A DNA stretch of 64,000 nt from Candidatus Omnitrophota bacterium (lineage in GTDB: Bacteria; Omnitrophota; Omnitrophia; Omnitrophales; Aquincolibacteriaceae): assembly GCA_016196565.1 (NCBI GenBank), contig JACPXK010000006.1:62001-126000 (forward strand). Reading direction: 5' to 3'. The notes under the pieces are model-generated. The model was not told the DNA's origin. It ran no database searches and worked only from the letters and a program-made list of their open reading frames with translations. Within the stretch, counting starts at the first letter, position 1. The number at the start of each line of letters is the position of its first letter. Both the position numbers and the translations under genes were made by a program. This document shows, piece by piece, positions 55,335 through 64,000 of the stretch.

Positions 55335-56380
55335 TGACAGGAAGTACGCTCAGAACTTGCGGCCGAAACGTTTGCGGGAAGTTCCTGGGTCTTGGGATTT
55401 TTTGAAGGCTTGAAACCGGCTTCTTTCAGCATTTCAAAATCATCGCGAATGGGATTGCCTTCCGTCGTCAGATACCCTCCGATAATAAGTCCGTTGGCCC
55501 CGCCTTTTAAGGCCATTTTTTGATACCGGCTTCCGAGATTCACTTCGCGGCCGCCGGCTAATTTGATATTGGCCTTAGGGTGAATAAAACGAAAAACAGC
55601 GATGGTTTTCACCATTTCCACGGGATCCGGGGCCGGGACATTTTCCAGCGGCGTTCCCGGCCGCGGATTGAGAACATTCATCGGAAGGCAGTGAGGCGCA
55701 TAGGGTTTAAGCTCAAAGGCGAGTTTCACGCGGTCTTCGCGCGTTTCTCCCATGCCCAAAATTCCGCCGGAACAAATTTCTACTTCGCCTTCTTGAAGCA
55801 TGCGAAGCGTTTCGATTCTTTTGTCATACGTGTGAGTGGAAACAATATTAGGATAAAATTCGCGCGAACTTTGCAAATTATTATTAAAACGCCTGAGGCC
55901 GGCTTCTTTCAAACGCTCCACACGATCACTCGTCAAAAAACCCAGCGAGCCGTCCAGATTCATGGAGGTTTCGGCTTTAAGGCGTTTGTAAATTCCGATC
56001 ACCTCATCGAATTCTTTATCGTTCAAATCGCCGCCGCTTGTGACCACGCAAAAATTCTGCGCGCCTTTTTTTTCGAATTCCTTGGCCGCTTTCACCACTT
56101 CATCTGGCGACATTAATTGATAACGGTTCACACGCGTGTCAAAGCGCACGGATTGCGAGCAAAAACCGCAGTCTTCGCCGCAAAGATAGCTTTTGGCGTT
56201 CACGAGAGAGCAAAGGCCCGGCTCATCCGAATTAAAATGAAAAGTGATTTCGCGCGCGGCCGCGAGCAAGAGGTCCAAATCGGCCTGGTTTTCGATTTCG
56301 ACGAGGCGCATGCCTTCTTCAAAAGTGATTTCGCCGCCGGCAAGGACTTTCACTTTTAATTCTTCGATGAATTTTTTCAT
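55331..56380 (-). CDS. bioB: Biotin synthase (radical SAM)
   Basis: 349 residues. Radical SAM cluster motif in YLCGEDCGFCSQS (CxxxCxxC), then RFDTRVNRYQLMS and NHNLQSS-like NNNLQSSREFYPNIVSTHTYD. It inserts sulfur into dethiobiotin. The ATG shares bases with the NIL-gene stop (TAATG). Confidence 0.95.
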   Translation of the reverse strand: MKKFIEELKVKVLAGGEITFEEGMRLVEIENQADLDLLLAAAREITFHFNSDEPGLCSLVNAKSYLCGEDCGFCSQSVRFDTRVNRYQLMSPDEVVKAAKEFEKKGAQNFCVVTSGGDLNDKEFDEVIGIYKRLKAETSMNLDGSLGFLTSDRVERLKEAGLRRFNNNLQSSREFYPNIVSTHTYDKRIETLRMLQEGEVEICSGGILGMGETREDRVKLAFELKPYAPHCLPMNVLNPRPGTPLENVPAPDPVEMVKTIAVFRFIHPKANIKLAGGREVNLGSRYQKMALKGGANGLIIGGYLTTEGNPIRDDFEMLKEAGFKPSKNPKTQELPANVSAASSERTSCH

Positions 56381-56622
56381 TATCCCTCGACAATATCCCC
56401 AAGCACAGAATCGACTTTGACGCCTTTATCCCGAAAAATTTTTTCGGCTTTTTCGATATTTTTCGCGTCGCCTTCAAGCTCCACCGTGGCTTCGCCTTCT
56501 TCGGCCGTGATTTTGGCGCGGCGGATGTTGAGCAGCAAATTCAAATCGCGGGCCACCACAAACATAATGGGCTCTTTGATCAGCTTTTGCGGAAAATACA
56601 AATGAAAGGCTTTCTTAGGCAT
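56380..56622 (-). CDS. NIL-domain protein
   Basis: 80 residues of ferredoxin-like fold: FHLYFPQKLIKEPIMFVVARDLNLLLNIRRAKI is the NIL signature. Found alone or attached to methionine ABC transporters and to ferredoxins in sulfur metabolism. Within the sulfur operon it may be a ligand sensor for Met or homocysteine metabolism. Confidence 0.82.
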   Translation of the reverse strand: MPKKAFHLYFPQKLIKEPIMFVVARDLNLLLNIRRAKITAEEGEATVELEGDAKNIEKAEKIFRDKGVKVDSVLGDIVEG

Positions 56623-56640
56623 AAATTTTTCCTTTTTGTT

Positions 56641-56916
56641 TTATCCGCCCGCGATGGCCGGAACAATGGAAATTTCGTCGCCGTCTTTGACGGGTGTTTC
56701 ATCTTGATTCAGAAAACGAATGTCTTCTTCATTCAGGTAAACATTCACAAAACGCCTGATCTTTCCCTGCTCATCGCAAAGCCGGTCTTTGATGCCGGGA
56801 AATTTTTTTTCGAGTTCTTGAATAAGACTTTTAATGTTTGTGGCGCTTACTTCCACTTCCGCTTTTTGCTGGGTAAGTTTTTGCAGCGGTGTGGGGATTC
56901 TGACTTTAACCGACAT
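56641..56916 (-). CDS. MoaD/ThiS/CysO-type sulfur-carrier protein
   Basis: 91 residues, beta-grasp, ending in VPAIAGG, the C-terminal Gly-Gly that is thiocarboxylated. Lies after the threonine-synthase gene (11-base overlap) and near cysK, the arrangement seen for CysO-based cysteine synthesis. MoaD for molybdopterin is the other possibility, but no moa gene is nearby. A JAMM peptidase at 15111 could trim products. Confidence 0.85.
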   Translation of the reverse strand: MSVKVRIPTPLQKLTQQKAEVEVSATNIKSLIQELEKKFPGIKDRLCDEQGKIRRFVNVYLNEEDIRFLNQDETPVKDGDEISIVPAIAGG

Positions 56917-58162
56917 GATGAGTCTCCTTTGATTTTTTCATGACTTTTTCTTCAAAAGAAGCAAGATTGGGCTCGATGGCAAAGGCCTGACCCACGGAGT
57001 CTTGAATCGCTTCCTGGGTTTTGAGGCCGTTTCCGGTAATGGCCAAAACCGTCACTCCGTTTTTGGAAATTTTGCCGGATTCGATCAAACGTTTAGCGGT
57101 TGCTACCGTCACTCCGCCGGCGGTTTCGGTGAAAATTCCTTCGGTACGCGCCAAAAGCTTGATGCCTTCCCGGATTTCATCATCGCTGACAATGGCCGCC
57201 GAACCTCCCGAATCACGAACAACGTCTTTGGCATAATAACCGTCGGCCGGATTTCCGATCGCAAGTGATTTAGCAATGGTTTGAGGTTTTACGGGTTTGA
57301 TCACGTCCGCGGCTGACAAAATAGCCGTGGCAATCGGCGAACATCCTTCCGGCTGGGCACAATGAATTTTGGTGGCCAGTTTATTTTCGAGAAGTCCCAA
57401 TTTATCAAATTCTTTCAGGGCCTTCCAAATTTTGGTGATAAGCGATCCGCTTGCAGCCGGAACCACGATATGATCGGGCGCGCGCCAGCCAAGCTGTTCG
57501 GCAATTTCAAAGCCAAGCGTTTTGGATCCTTCCGCGTAATAAGCGCGAAGATTGATATTCACAAAACCCCAGCGGTATTTGGCGGCGATCTCGGCGCAAA
57601 GCCGGTTCACATCGTCATAATTGCCGTTGACGGCCACGAGATTGGGCGAATAAACCAAGGTGCCCACGATTTTTGCCTGCTCCAAATTGGCGGGGATAAA
57701 AATGTAGCGTTTAAATCCCGCCCAGGCGGCATTGGCCGCCACCGAATTGGCGAGATTTCCCGTGGAAGCGCAGGACACCGTGTCAAAACCCAGTTCGCGC
57801 GCGCGCGATAAAGCAACCGCCACCACGCGGTCCTTAAACGACCAGGTCGGATGGCAAACCGAATCATCTTTAATGTAGAGGTCTTTGGCGCCCCATTCTT
57901 TGCCCAGCCTTTCGGCTTTCACAAGCGGGGTAAAGCCGGAATAAAATCCGGCTGTCGGTTCGCCGTCGATCGGCAGCAACTCGCGGTATCGCCAAAGGCT
58001 TTTGGGGCCTTTTTGGATTTTTTCGCGCGTTAAAACTTTTTTGATGCCGTCATAATCGTAACCCACCTCGAGCGATCCAAAACAATATTCGCAAACATAA
58101 AGCGCCTGTTTGGGGTATTCGCGGGCACATTCACGGCAGCGAAGATTTTTAACAAAAGACAT
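56906..58162 (-). CDS. thrC: Threonine synthase
   Basis: 418 residues. An N-terminal zinc ribbon ([11 protein letters not shown] and [13 protein letters not shown]) precedes the PLP fold type II core with Lys in [15 protein letters not shown] and [17 protein letters not shown]. It forms Thr from O-phosphohomoserine. Because it sits in a cysteine/sulfur operon and pairs with a MoaD-like gene, a cysteine-synthase-like activity on a phosphorylated substrate is an alternative. Confidence 0.87.
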   Translation of the reverse strand: MSFVKNLRCRECAREYPKQALYVCEYCFGSLEVGYDYDGIKKVLTREKIQKGPKSLWRYRELLPIDGEPTAGFYSGFTPLVKAERLGKEWGAKDLYIKDDSVCHPTWSFKDRVVAVALSRARELGFDTVSCASTGNLANSVAANAAWAGFKRYIFIPANLEQAKIVGTLVYSPNLVAVNGNYDDVNRLCAEIAAKYRWGFVNINLRAYYAEGSKTLGFEIAEQLGWRAPDHIVVPAASGSLITKIWKALKEFDKLGLLENKLATKIHCAQPEGCSPIATAILSAADVIKPVKPQTIAKSLAIGNPADGYYAKDVVRDSGGSAAIVSDDEIREGIKLLARTEGIFTETAGGVTVATAKRLIESGKISKNGVTVLAITGNGLKTQEAIQDSVGQAFAIEPNLASFEEKVMKKSKETHHVG

Positions 58163-58180
58163 GATGAAAAATAATCTCCT

Positions 58181-59140
58181 TTATTGTTTGAAGGCTTCAT
58201 CCATACTGAGGTATCTTTCGCCGGTATCCGGGAAAATAGCCACCACGGTTTTGCCCGGGCCAAGATCCTTGGCTACTTTTATAGCCGCCCAGCATGCAGC
58301 ACCTGTGGAAATTCCGCCCAAAATTCCTTCTTTGGAAGCAAGCGCCAGCGAAGTCTGCCAGGCATCTTGATCATCCACCAGAATCACTTCATCGATGATA
58401 TTGCGGTTCAACACTTCCGGAACAAAACCGGCGCCGATTCCCTGAATTTTGTGTTTGCCCGGGGCCCCGCCGGAAAGAACCGGGGAATTTTTCGGCTCCA
58501 GCGCAATAATTTTTATTTTCGGATTTCTTTTTTTGAAAACCTCGCCGCAGCCGGTAATGGTCCCGCCGGTTCCGACACCGGAGATAAAGGCGTCGAATTT
58601 TCCGTCCAAGGCTTCCCAAATTTCCTCGGCCGTAGTTTCACGGTGAATTTTAGGATTGGCGGGATTGGCAAATTGCTGCGGAATAAACCCGCCTTTGTTT
58701 TGCTCCGCAATTTCTTTGGCTTTGGCGATCGCGCCCTTCATGCCTTCGGCACCGGGCGTTAATACCACTTCCGCACCAAAACGTTTTAAAAGCTGCCGTC
58801 TTTCCACACTCATGGTTTCGGGCATGGTGAGAATGAGTTTATAGCCTTTTACCGCACACACAAGAGCGAGTCCAATTCCGGTGTTGCCGGAAGTCGGTTC
58901 TACGATAATGCTGTTTTTATTGATCAGCCCTTTTTCTTCGGCGTCGCGAATCATGCTGAGGCAAATGCGGTCTTTGACACTAAAACCGGGGCTGAAGGAT
59001 TCGAGTTTTCCATAAACCGTCGCCGATCCCGGTTGGACAAGTTTATTGATTTTAACCAGCGGGGTATTGCAAATAAGTTCCAAGGCATTTTCCGCAGCGA
59101 GCGGTTTGTTTTTAGATTTCATTTGAGCTGTAGCCATCAC
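58181..59140 (-). CDS. cysK: Cysteine synthase
   Basis: 319 residues. PLP-Lys in SFSPGFSVKDRICLSMI, EPTSGNTGIGLALVCA and GVGTGGTITG are O-acetylserine sulfhydrylase motifs. It makes cysteine from O-acetylserine and sulfide. Directly follows cysH by 14 bases. Confidence 0.94.
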   Translation of the reverse strand: MMATAQMKSKNKPLAAENALELICNTPLVKINKLVQPGSATVYGKLESFSPGFSVKDRICLSMIRDAEEKGLINKNSIIVEPTSGNTGIGLALVCAVKGYKLILTMPETMSVERRQLLKRFGAEVVLTPGAEGMKGAIAKAKEIAEQNKGGFIPQQFANPANPKIHRETTAEEIWEALDGKFDAFISGVGTGGTITGCGEVFKKRNPKIKIIALEPKNSPVLSGGAPGKHKIQGIGAGFVPEVLNRNIIDEVILVDDQDAWQTSLALASKEGILGGISTGAACWAAIKVAKDLGPGKTVVAIFPDTGERYLSMDEAFKQ

Positions 59141-59154
59141 GGTCTCCTTTTTAT

Positions 59155-59913
59155 TTAAATATTGGCCGAAATATCTTTCGGCGGTTCTTTTTCCTTTTCC
59201 TCTTTGGGTTTAATTTCTTTGAAAGTATGAATGCCGCATTCCTTTTTGGACATGCCGGCCCACCTTCCCGAACGTTCATCATCCCCGGTTTGAACCGGCT
59301 TAGTGCACGGCCAGCAGCCGATGGAGAGGTACCCTTTTTCATAAAGCGGGTGCTGGGGGATATTATGCTCTTTCAAATACCACCAGGAATCGCGCGAAGT
59401 AAAATTGGCCAGAGGACTGATTTTATAAATCCCGCCTTCATATTCTTCAATGATGCGTACCGATTTGCGGAAATCGGTTTGCTGGCGGCGGATACCGCTC
59501 ATCCAGGCTCCGTAATTTTTCAGGGCCTCGTCCAAAGGTTCTACCTTATTGATTTGGCAGCAAAGATCCGGGTTTTTTTCGTAAGGAACTCCGCCGTAAT
59601 CGCTGACTACTTTGTTTTTGCGCTGGGGATCGGCGCGCAAATCCACGATATTTTTCAGACCTAAAAGTTTGGCGAGTTGATTTTTATAAGCCAAGGTTTC
59701 CGGAAAATGATATCCGGTTTCAAGAAAGAGAACCGGCACGTTCGGATTGATTTGACTGACCATGTGAAGCAGCGTGCCGCTTTCCGGACCAAAGGAAGAA
59801 GTCATGGCAATGCGGCCGGAAAATTCTCCCAAGGCCCAGGCGATAATTTCCTGAGGCTTTTTGGTTTCGAACTCCGCATTCCATTTTTCCAAATCCAATT
59901 TGTCAGTCAACAT
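59155..59913 (-). CDS. cysH: Assimilatory APS reductase
   Basis: 252 residues. The Cys pairs DLCCQINKVEPL and GCWPCTKPVQTGDDERSGRW (CC...CxxC) mark the 4Fe-4S type that reduces APS, not PAPS. The C-terminal Cys in SKKECGIH is the catalytic one. SSFGPESGTLLHMV is the PP-loop. It gives sulfite from APS made by CysDN. Confidence 0.93.
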   Translation of the reverse strand: MLTDKLDLEKWNAEFETKKPQEIIAWALGEFSGRIAMTSSFGPESGTLLHMVSQINPNVPVLFLETGYHFPETLAYKNQLAKLLGLKNIVDLRADPQRKNKVVSDYGGVPYEKNPDLCCQINKVEPLDEALKNYGAWMSGIRRQQTDFRKSVRIIEEYEGGIYKISPLANFTSRDSWWYLKEHNIPQHPLYEKGYLSIGCWPCTKPVQTGDDERSGRWAGMSKKECGIHTFKEIKPKEEKEKEPPKDISANI

Positions 59914-59921
59914 GCCATCCT

Positions 59922-60794
59922 TTATTTTCTGCCGCGAATTCGCCGGCGTAAAGCATCCACCATGTCATAGCCAAGCTCGACGCCTTCGCCCATCCAGCCG
60001 AGGTCAATACCCGGTTTATTGGCGCCGTGAAAATCGCTGCCTCCGGTCGGAACTAAATCAAAACGTTCAGCCACTTTTTGAAAGAACCGGTTGTCTTCCG
60101 CATTCTGGCAGCTATTATAAACCTCGATTGCCTCAAGACCTTCTTCTTTCAAACGGCCGATTTCCTTTTCCAAATTTTCAGGACTGAGTCTCATTTGTTT
60201 GGGATGCGCCACCGAGGCAATTCCGCCCGCTTTTCGAATGAGCGCTATCGCCTCACGGCTTGAAACACGTCTTTTGTCCACGTAAGCCGGCCGGCCCTTA
60301 GCAAGGTATTGATCAAATGCTTCTTGACCGGTTTTGACTATGCCTTTTTTGATCATGGTTTTAGCGAAATGAGGCCGCCCCAACTGTTTTCCCGCCGGAA
60401 TTTCATCCGTACCGTAAGCTTCGCGTATCACTTCCCGCAAGGCGATGTCGAACCCGAGCGAATTCAATTTTTCAATGATCTGAGGATTTCTCTGGCGCCT
60501 GGCTTCCTGAATTTTAGCAAACGCCTGATTTAATTCCGGATGATTTTGATCCAGAAAAAATCCCAAAATATGCAATGTGCCGGGCTCAAACTGCGCGCTG
60601 ATTTCCACGCCGGCAACAAGTTCTATTTGCTGTTTTTCAGCTTCCTGGCGGCATTTTTCAAAACTCGACATGGTGTCATGATCGGTTACTGAAACGCAGG
60701 CCAAACCCTTTTGTTTGCAGTAACGGATAAGTTCTTCCGGCGCATACGATCCGTCTGAATGCGTCGTATGCATATGAAAATCCACCCGCTTCAC
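59922..60794 (-). CDS. PHP-domain phosphoesterase (3',5'-bisphosphate nucleotidase/RNase AM type)
   Basis: 290 residues. Metal-binding HxH at VDFHMHTTHSDGSY, then SVTDHDTM, AGVEISAQ and GGSDFHG near the end. The family removes the 3'-phosphate of pAp-like nucleotides and acts on short RNA. It overlaps cysC by 4 bases, so clearing PAP produced from PAPS is the likely job. Confidence 0.88.
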   Translation of the reverse strand: MKRVDFHMHTTHSDGSYAPEELIRYCKQKGLACVSVTDHDTMSSFEKCRQEAEKQQIELVAGVEISAQFEPGTLHILGFFLDQNHPELNQAFAKIQEARRQRNPQIIEKLNSLGFDIALREVIREAYGTDEIPAGKQLGRPHFAKTMIKKGIVKTGQEAFDQYLAKGRPAYVDKRRVSSREAIALIRKAGGIASVAHPKQMRLSPENLEKEIGRLKEEGLEAIEVYNSCQNAEDNRFFQKVAERFDLVPTGGSDFHGANKPGIDLGWMGEGVELGYDMVDALRRRIRGRK

Positions 60795-61384
60795 GGCGAC
60801 GGATTCATCCTGCCGGTTTTAAGACTTAAATATCCCAATTCTTCCAGGCGCCGGATAATTTTTTCCGCGGATTCTTCCGGGCTTTCCCGTTCTGTATCGC
60901 AAATAATTTCAGGCCGGACCGGTTCCTCATAAGGATCATCCACACCGGTAAACCCTTTTATCTCGCCCGCCTTGGCTTTTTGATAAAGTCCTTTGACATC
61001 GCGTTTCTGGCAAGCCTCAACCGAGGCCTTGACATAAACTTCCACGAAATTACCGATGAGATGACGGTTTGAATCCCGAGCTTCACGATAAGGCGAAACG
61101 GCAGAAGCGATGGCAATAATTCCATTCCGGGTTAAAAGATGGCAAACAAAACCAATGCGTTTGATATTGATGTCACGGTCTTCTTTGGAAAAACCGAGCC
61201 CTTTGCTTAAATGGGTGCGGACTACATCGCCGTCTAAAAGCTCGGCTTTCAAATTCCATTTTCGGAATTGCCGTTCCAAAATTCTTGCAATCGTGGACTT
61301 TCCCGAGCTCGGAAGCCCGGTGAGCCAGAGCGTAACCCCTTTTAAAACCTTGGCTTTGGATTGCTCAAAAAGAGATGATTTCAT
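60791..61384 (-). CDS. cysC: Adenylylsulfate (APS) kinase
   Basis: 197 residues. P-loop LTGLPSSGKSTIARIL is intact, GDVVRTHLSKGLGFSKEDRDINIKRI and SPYREARD follow. It makes PAPS from APS. As CysH is the APS-using type, PAPS may serve sulfation instead of reduction. Leads the nine-gene sulfur/biotin run. Confidence 0.94.
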   Translation of the reverse strand: MKSSLFEQSKAKVLKGVTLWLTGLPSSGKSTIARILERQFRKWNLKAELLDGDVVRTHLSKGLGFSKEDRDINIKRIGFVCHLLTRNGIIAIASAVSPYREARDSNRHLIGNFVEVYVKASVEACQKRDVKGLYQKAKAGEIKGFTGVDDPYEEPVRPEIICDTERESPEESAEKIIRRLEELGYLSLKTGRMNPSP

Positions 61385-61497
61385 GGTTTAAAATTTATTC
61401 CCATCTCGTGATTTAACAATTAGTTACGACGATTTTGAAGCGCCGGACGAGAAATGGAAAGTTAATATACAACGATTCGTTAGGAGTGTCAAAAACT

Positions 61498-62199
61498 CTA
61501 TTTCTCGAAAAAACGGGAAATCCAGAGGGAAATTTCGAAGAGAAGCATAAGCGGCAGGGCTAAAAGAAGCTGGCTTACGGGGTCCGGAGATGGGGTCAGA
61601 AGTGCGCTTAACACAAAAATAATAACGATAAAGGCTTTTCTTGCCTTCACCAGGGTCTTTGTCTTTACCACTCCTAGCCTGACCAAACCGACGATAAACA
61701 CCGGAAAATCAAACAAAACGCCGAAGGCAATCAAGGTTCCCGTCAAAAAGGAAAAATAAGGGCCAATGCCTAAAAGGGGTTTAAGGCTTTCCGTTTGATA
61801 ACTTAAAAGAAATCCGAGCCCCCAAGGCAGGATATAAGCATAAGCAAAAATCACCCCGGCAAAAAAAAGTGCGGCTGAGATTAAAATCATGGGCAGGAGG
61901 ATTTTTTTTTCCTTTTGATAAAGCCCGGGGACGATAAAAAACCAAATTTGGGAGAGTAAAAACGGAGAAGTCATGACCACCCCTGCAAGCGCCGCTACTT
62001 TCAAATGGGTCATGAAGGCTTCAAAAGGCTTCTGAAAAAAAAGTTGGACGTCGCCCCGCGCTTTCAAAGGAAGGGTAAAAAAATCAATGAGCTGGCCGGA
62101 AAAAAAATAAGCGGCAACGCTGGCAAGAACAAAAAGAATAAGGGAAAAAAGCAGGCGGCGTCTTAATTCTTCAAAATGGGTAACAAAATCGGAAAACAC
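61498..62199 (-). CDS. tatC: Twin-arginine translocase subunit TatC
   Basis: 233 residues from GTG 62199, seven bases after the ROK stop; the longer frame to 62274 has no TatC-like sequence at its start. FVTHFEELRRRLLFSL has the conserved Glu of the signal-binding site, and PFLLSQIWFFIVPGLYQKEKK the second. Six membrane helices. It is the Tat signal receptor; tatA/tatB are not in the window. The giant protein holds an internal Tat motif. Confidence 0.92.
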   Translation of the reverse strand: MFSDFVTHFEELRRRLLFSLILFVLASVAAYFFSGQLIDFFTLPLKARGDVQLFFQKPFEAFMTHLKVAALAGVVMTSPFLLSQIWFFIVPGLYQKEKKILLPMILISAALFFAGVIFAYAYILPWGLGFLLSYQTESLKPLLGIGPYFSFLTGTLIAFGVLFDFPVFIVGLVRLGVVKTKTLVKARKAFIVIIFVLSALLTPSPDPVSQLLLALPLMLLFEISLWISRFFEK

Positions 62200-62206
62200 A
62201 CCCGCA

Positions 62207-63433
62207 TCACGCTTGCGCGAAAACTTCTCGCGCGACAATACCGACGACGCCCAAGGCAACCGCATTTTCTCCAAACGCGGAAGGAATGATTTTTACATGG
62301 CTTGCAGCTTCTTCCACGGCCCATTCTTTCACGGCAGATTTAATCGAATCAAGCAGAGGGGCGCCGCAATCTTCGATGCCGCCGCCGATCACAACAATTT
62401 CGGGATTGAGCAAATTCACGAGGAAGGCGATCTTTTTGCCCAAATCATTGCCGGCACGTTCCACGACTTTTAAGGCCAGAGGATCTTTTTCTTTGATGGC
62501 GCGAACGATGTCTTTAAAACTAAGTTTTCCCAAATCCCCTTGGACATGATCACGCATTACGGATTTCTCACCCTTTTCAAGGAATTCACGGGCATAACGA
62601 ATCATGCCGATATCCATTTCCCAACGGCCGAGCTGCGTGGCGATTTGCTGGGCATATTCATTAGAAGCGGATTTATAGCTGACAATACCGAGCTCTCCGG
62701 CTGCCCCGGTAGCACCCCGGTAAATTTCGCCGTTGACAAGAATTCCGCACCCGACACCCGAAAACATATAAAGCATGTGCCGAACGTCCCGGTCCAAACC
62801 TAGCCATTTTTCGCCAAGCACGGCGGCATTGGCGTCATTTTCCACGAAAGTCGGAATATTCAGGCGCTTTTCAAAAGTGTCTTTAATCGAAAGACAAACG
62901 GATAAATCTTTTTCTCCCAAACTTTGCGGCCAACGAATGGTTCTTCCGCGTTCATCGATAATGCCCGGAACGCCGACCCCGACGCCCACAATTCTAGTTT
63001 TATCGATTTGAGCCTTTTCAATAATTTCCGCGGCAAGATCGACCATGTTTTCAATCACGCGTTCCGAATTTTCGGGAAGCCGGTCACGTTTGAGTTCCGA
63101 GATAACATTGATTTCCAAATCAACAAGAACGCCGACCGTATTAAGCATGTTGAGGCCGACCCCAACGATGTAACCGGCTTTCGGATTAAGCTCGACCAAA
63201 ACAGGTTTACGGCCGCCGGTTGATTCGTCAAGCTCACCTTCGATGACCAGTCCTTTTTTGATGTAATGATTGACATAATTAGAGACCGTGACAATGTTGA
63301 GTTCTGTAATTTTGGAAATGTCGGTGCGGGAAATAGGGCCGTTTTTACGGATGACCTCAAGGATGGATAAATTCTTCCGCTCTTTATCGGTGAGGATGCG
63401 ATCTTTTAAAAGAATTTGCTTGATCATGGCCAA
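62207..63433 (-). CDS. ROK-family transcriptional regulator
   Basis: 408 residues. A winged helix-turn-helix (NLSILEVIRKNGPISRTDISKIT) precedes the ROK sugar-kinase fold with VGVGVPGIID, ENDANAAVLGEKWLG and GATGAAGELG. The zinc motif (CxCGxxGCxE) and the GH after GELG normally found in ROK proteins are missing, replaced by ELGIVSYKSASNEYAQ. It probably senses a sugar ligand and represses; kinase activity is unlikely. Confidence 0.88.
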   Translation of the reverse strand: MAMIKQILLKDRILTDKERKNLSILEVIRKNGPISRTDISKITELNIVTVSNYVNHYIKKGLVIEGELDESTGGRKPVLVELNPKAGYIVGVGLNMLNTVGVLVDLEINVISELKRDRLPENSERVIENMVDLAAEIIEKAQIDKTRIVGVGVGVPGIIDERGRTIRWPQSLGEKDLSVCLSIKDTFEKRLNIPTFVENDANAAVLGEKWLGLDRDVRHMLYMFSGVGCGILVNGEIYRGATGAAGELGIVSYKSASNEYAQQIATQLGRWEMDIGMIRYAREFLEKGEKSVMRDHVQGDLGKLSFKDIVRAIKEKDPLALKVVERAGNDLGKKIAFLVNLLNPEIVVIGGGIEDCGAPLLDSIKSAVKEWAVEEAASHVKIIPSAFGENAVALGVVGIVAREVFAQA

Positions 63434-63538
63434 GAGCTCTCCTTCCCCACTTCTGTCAATAACGACCGATGTTAAAAGTCTGTATTAAGTTACAGATTCG
63501 GTATTGTATATCTAAATAACTTATTTGCAAACATTAGT

Positions 63539-64000
63539 TTACGTCATGAAAAAACTTTCTTTCACTAATAAATCTTCGGCCTTTTTTCCCACCAAATCCT
63601 GATGAAAACGTTTCTGAATAGAGCCGTTTTTAAGATAATTGCAAATTGCAACCAGGGTCATGCCTTGATCCAGGGCAAGGTATTGATAGTTAACTTTTTG
63701 ATTGATGACATTCAAGGAATCATAAAAACCATATTCCCCATACATATTAAAATCGAGAAGGCGCAAGATGTTGGCCGCGGCATCATGGGGCAAAGAGTCT
63801 AGGGCCAAAAAACTAACATGAGGGGTTATTACCCCACGATCCGGATACCCTTTTGACCCCAAAGCTTTGACCCCAAATTCGGAATACCGCCACTGGCGGC
63901 CGTTGGTGACGCTGGCCGGCGAAATTCCCCAAACCGGATATTTTTTTTCCTTCAACGCGTAATCACGCTGTATCTGCGTGGCAACACGATTATTCAGGCC
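63539..64000 (-). CDS. Glucoamylase-like (GH144-type) protein, C-terminal part
   Basis: Open to the right edge; 153 residues are visible. The motif YPVWGISPAS, YSEFGVKALGSKGYPDRGVITPHVSFLAL and the YGFYDS segment match the C-terminal glycoamylase-like domain (PF10091 type) found in beta-1,2-glucan-active enzymes and in cyclic glucan synthase. The reading frame continues past the edge without a start, so the TTG at 63955 is not the start. Full architecture unknown. Confidence 0.8.
   Translation of the reverse strand, partial: GLNNRVATQIQRDYALKEKKYPVWGISPASVTNGRQWRYSEFGVKALGSKGYPDRGVITPHVSFLALDSLPHDAAANILRLLDFNMYGEYGFYDSLNVINQKVNYQYLALDQGMTLVAICNYLKNGSIQKRFHQDLVGKKAEDLLVKESFFMT

Overview
The window looks like a chromosomal segment of a Gram-negative-type bacterium with an outer membrane (two-partner secretion pair, Omp85-type barrel, DsbA-like and Tat components). 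Gene content and style fit a deep-branching, probably uncultured lineage: a futalosine-type menaquinone gene, a reduced Rnf-like cluster, an ABC-F protein, CHASE2/FecR sensors, and above all a 3272-residue exported protein that repeats an R-S-E-x-R peptide between unrelated domains. I associate the last trait with Candidatus Omnitrophota (OP3). That assignment is inference from style, not from a database hit. No rRNA, tRNA, CRISPR array, phage or IS element is visible.

Layout. Almost every gene lies on the minus strand in tightly packed, often overlapping operons. 1-2084: two-partner secretion (TpsB transporter, truncated TpsA). 2198-3112 (+): receiver protein and a small exported protein. 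3109-9196 (-): CHASE2-phosphatase with FecR partner, ABC-F ATPase, MqnD-like enzyme. 9338-11397 (+): signal-peptide protein with a ChaN/TraB-like domain, interrupted by a -1 frameshift on an A7 run. 11394-15578 (-): small genes, exonuclease III, methyltransferase, JAMM peptidase. 15581-18563 (-): secreted kinase-fold protein with an Omp85 barrel. 18650-29377 (-): housekeeping block (yraN, rnhB, rplS, trmD, rpsP, murA, prmC, prfA, rpmE, rho, coaE, polA). 29527-36308 (-): frameshifted receiver, pilT, Rnf-like membrane genes, mnmA. 36365-41740 (-): biotin genes bioD, bioA, bioF, a KAS enzyme and a GGDEF protein. 41759-44470 (-): cysNC-cysD. 44658-54476 (+): the giant gene. 54477-61384 (-): a nine-gene run (cysC, PHP phosphatase, cysH, cysK, threonine synthase, MoaD-like, NIL, bioB, SDR). 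61498-63433 (-): tatC and a ROK regulator. 63539-64000 (-): C-terminal part of a glucoamylase-like protein running off the edge.

How genes work together. Sulfate is activated by CysD/CysN, reduced at the APS level by a CC/CxxC-type CysH, and fixed into cysteine by CysK. An intact separate CysC and an adjacent PHP phosphatase would make PAPS and remove PAP. A MoaD-like protein ending in GG and a JAMM peptidase elsewhere could supply protein-bound sulfur. Biotin synthesis is split between two loci, with a KAS and an SDR beside them that may make the pimeloyl precursor.

The most unusual object is the giant gene with its smaller frameshifted relative at 9338. The giant product has an N-terminal signal peptide, a ChaN/TraB-like domain, seven exact RSExR motifs plus variants placed between modules, an internal textbook Tat motif directly after one RSEMR, an HExxH module, a chymotrypsin-fold module with a Cys in the nucleophile position, HEAT-like repeats and two RNA-polymerase alpha-CTD-like modules. 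The simplest model is a self-processed exported polyprotein. A fusion of once separate genes is the main alternative.
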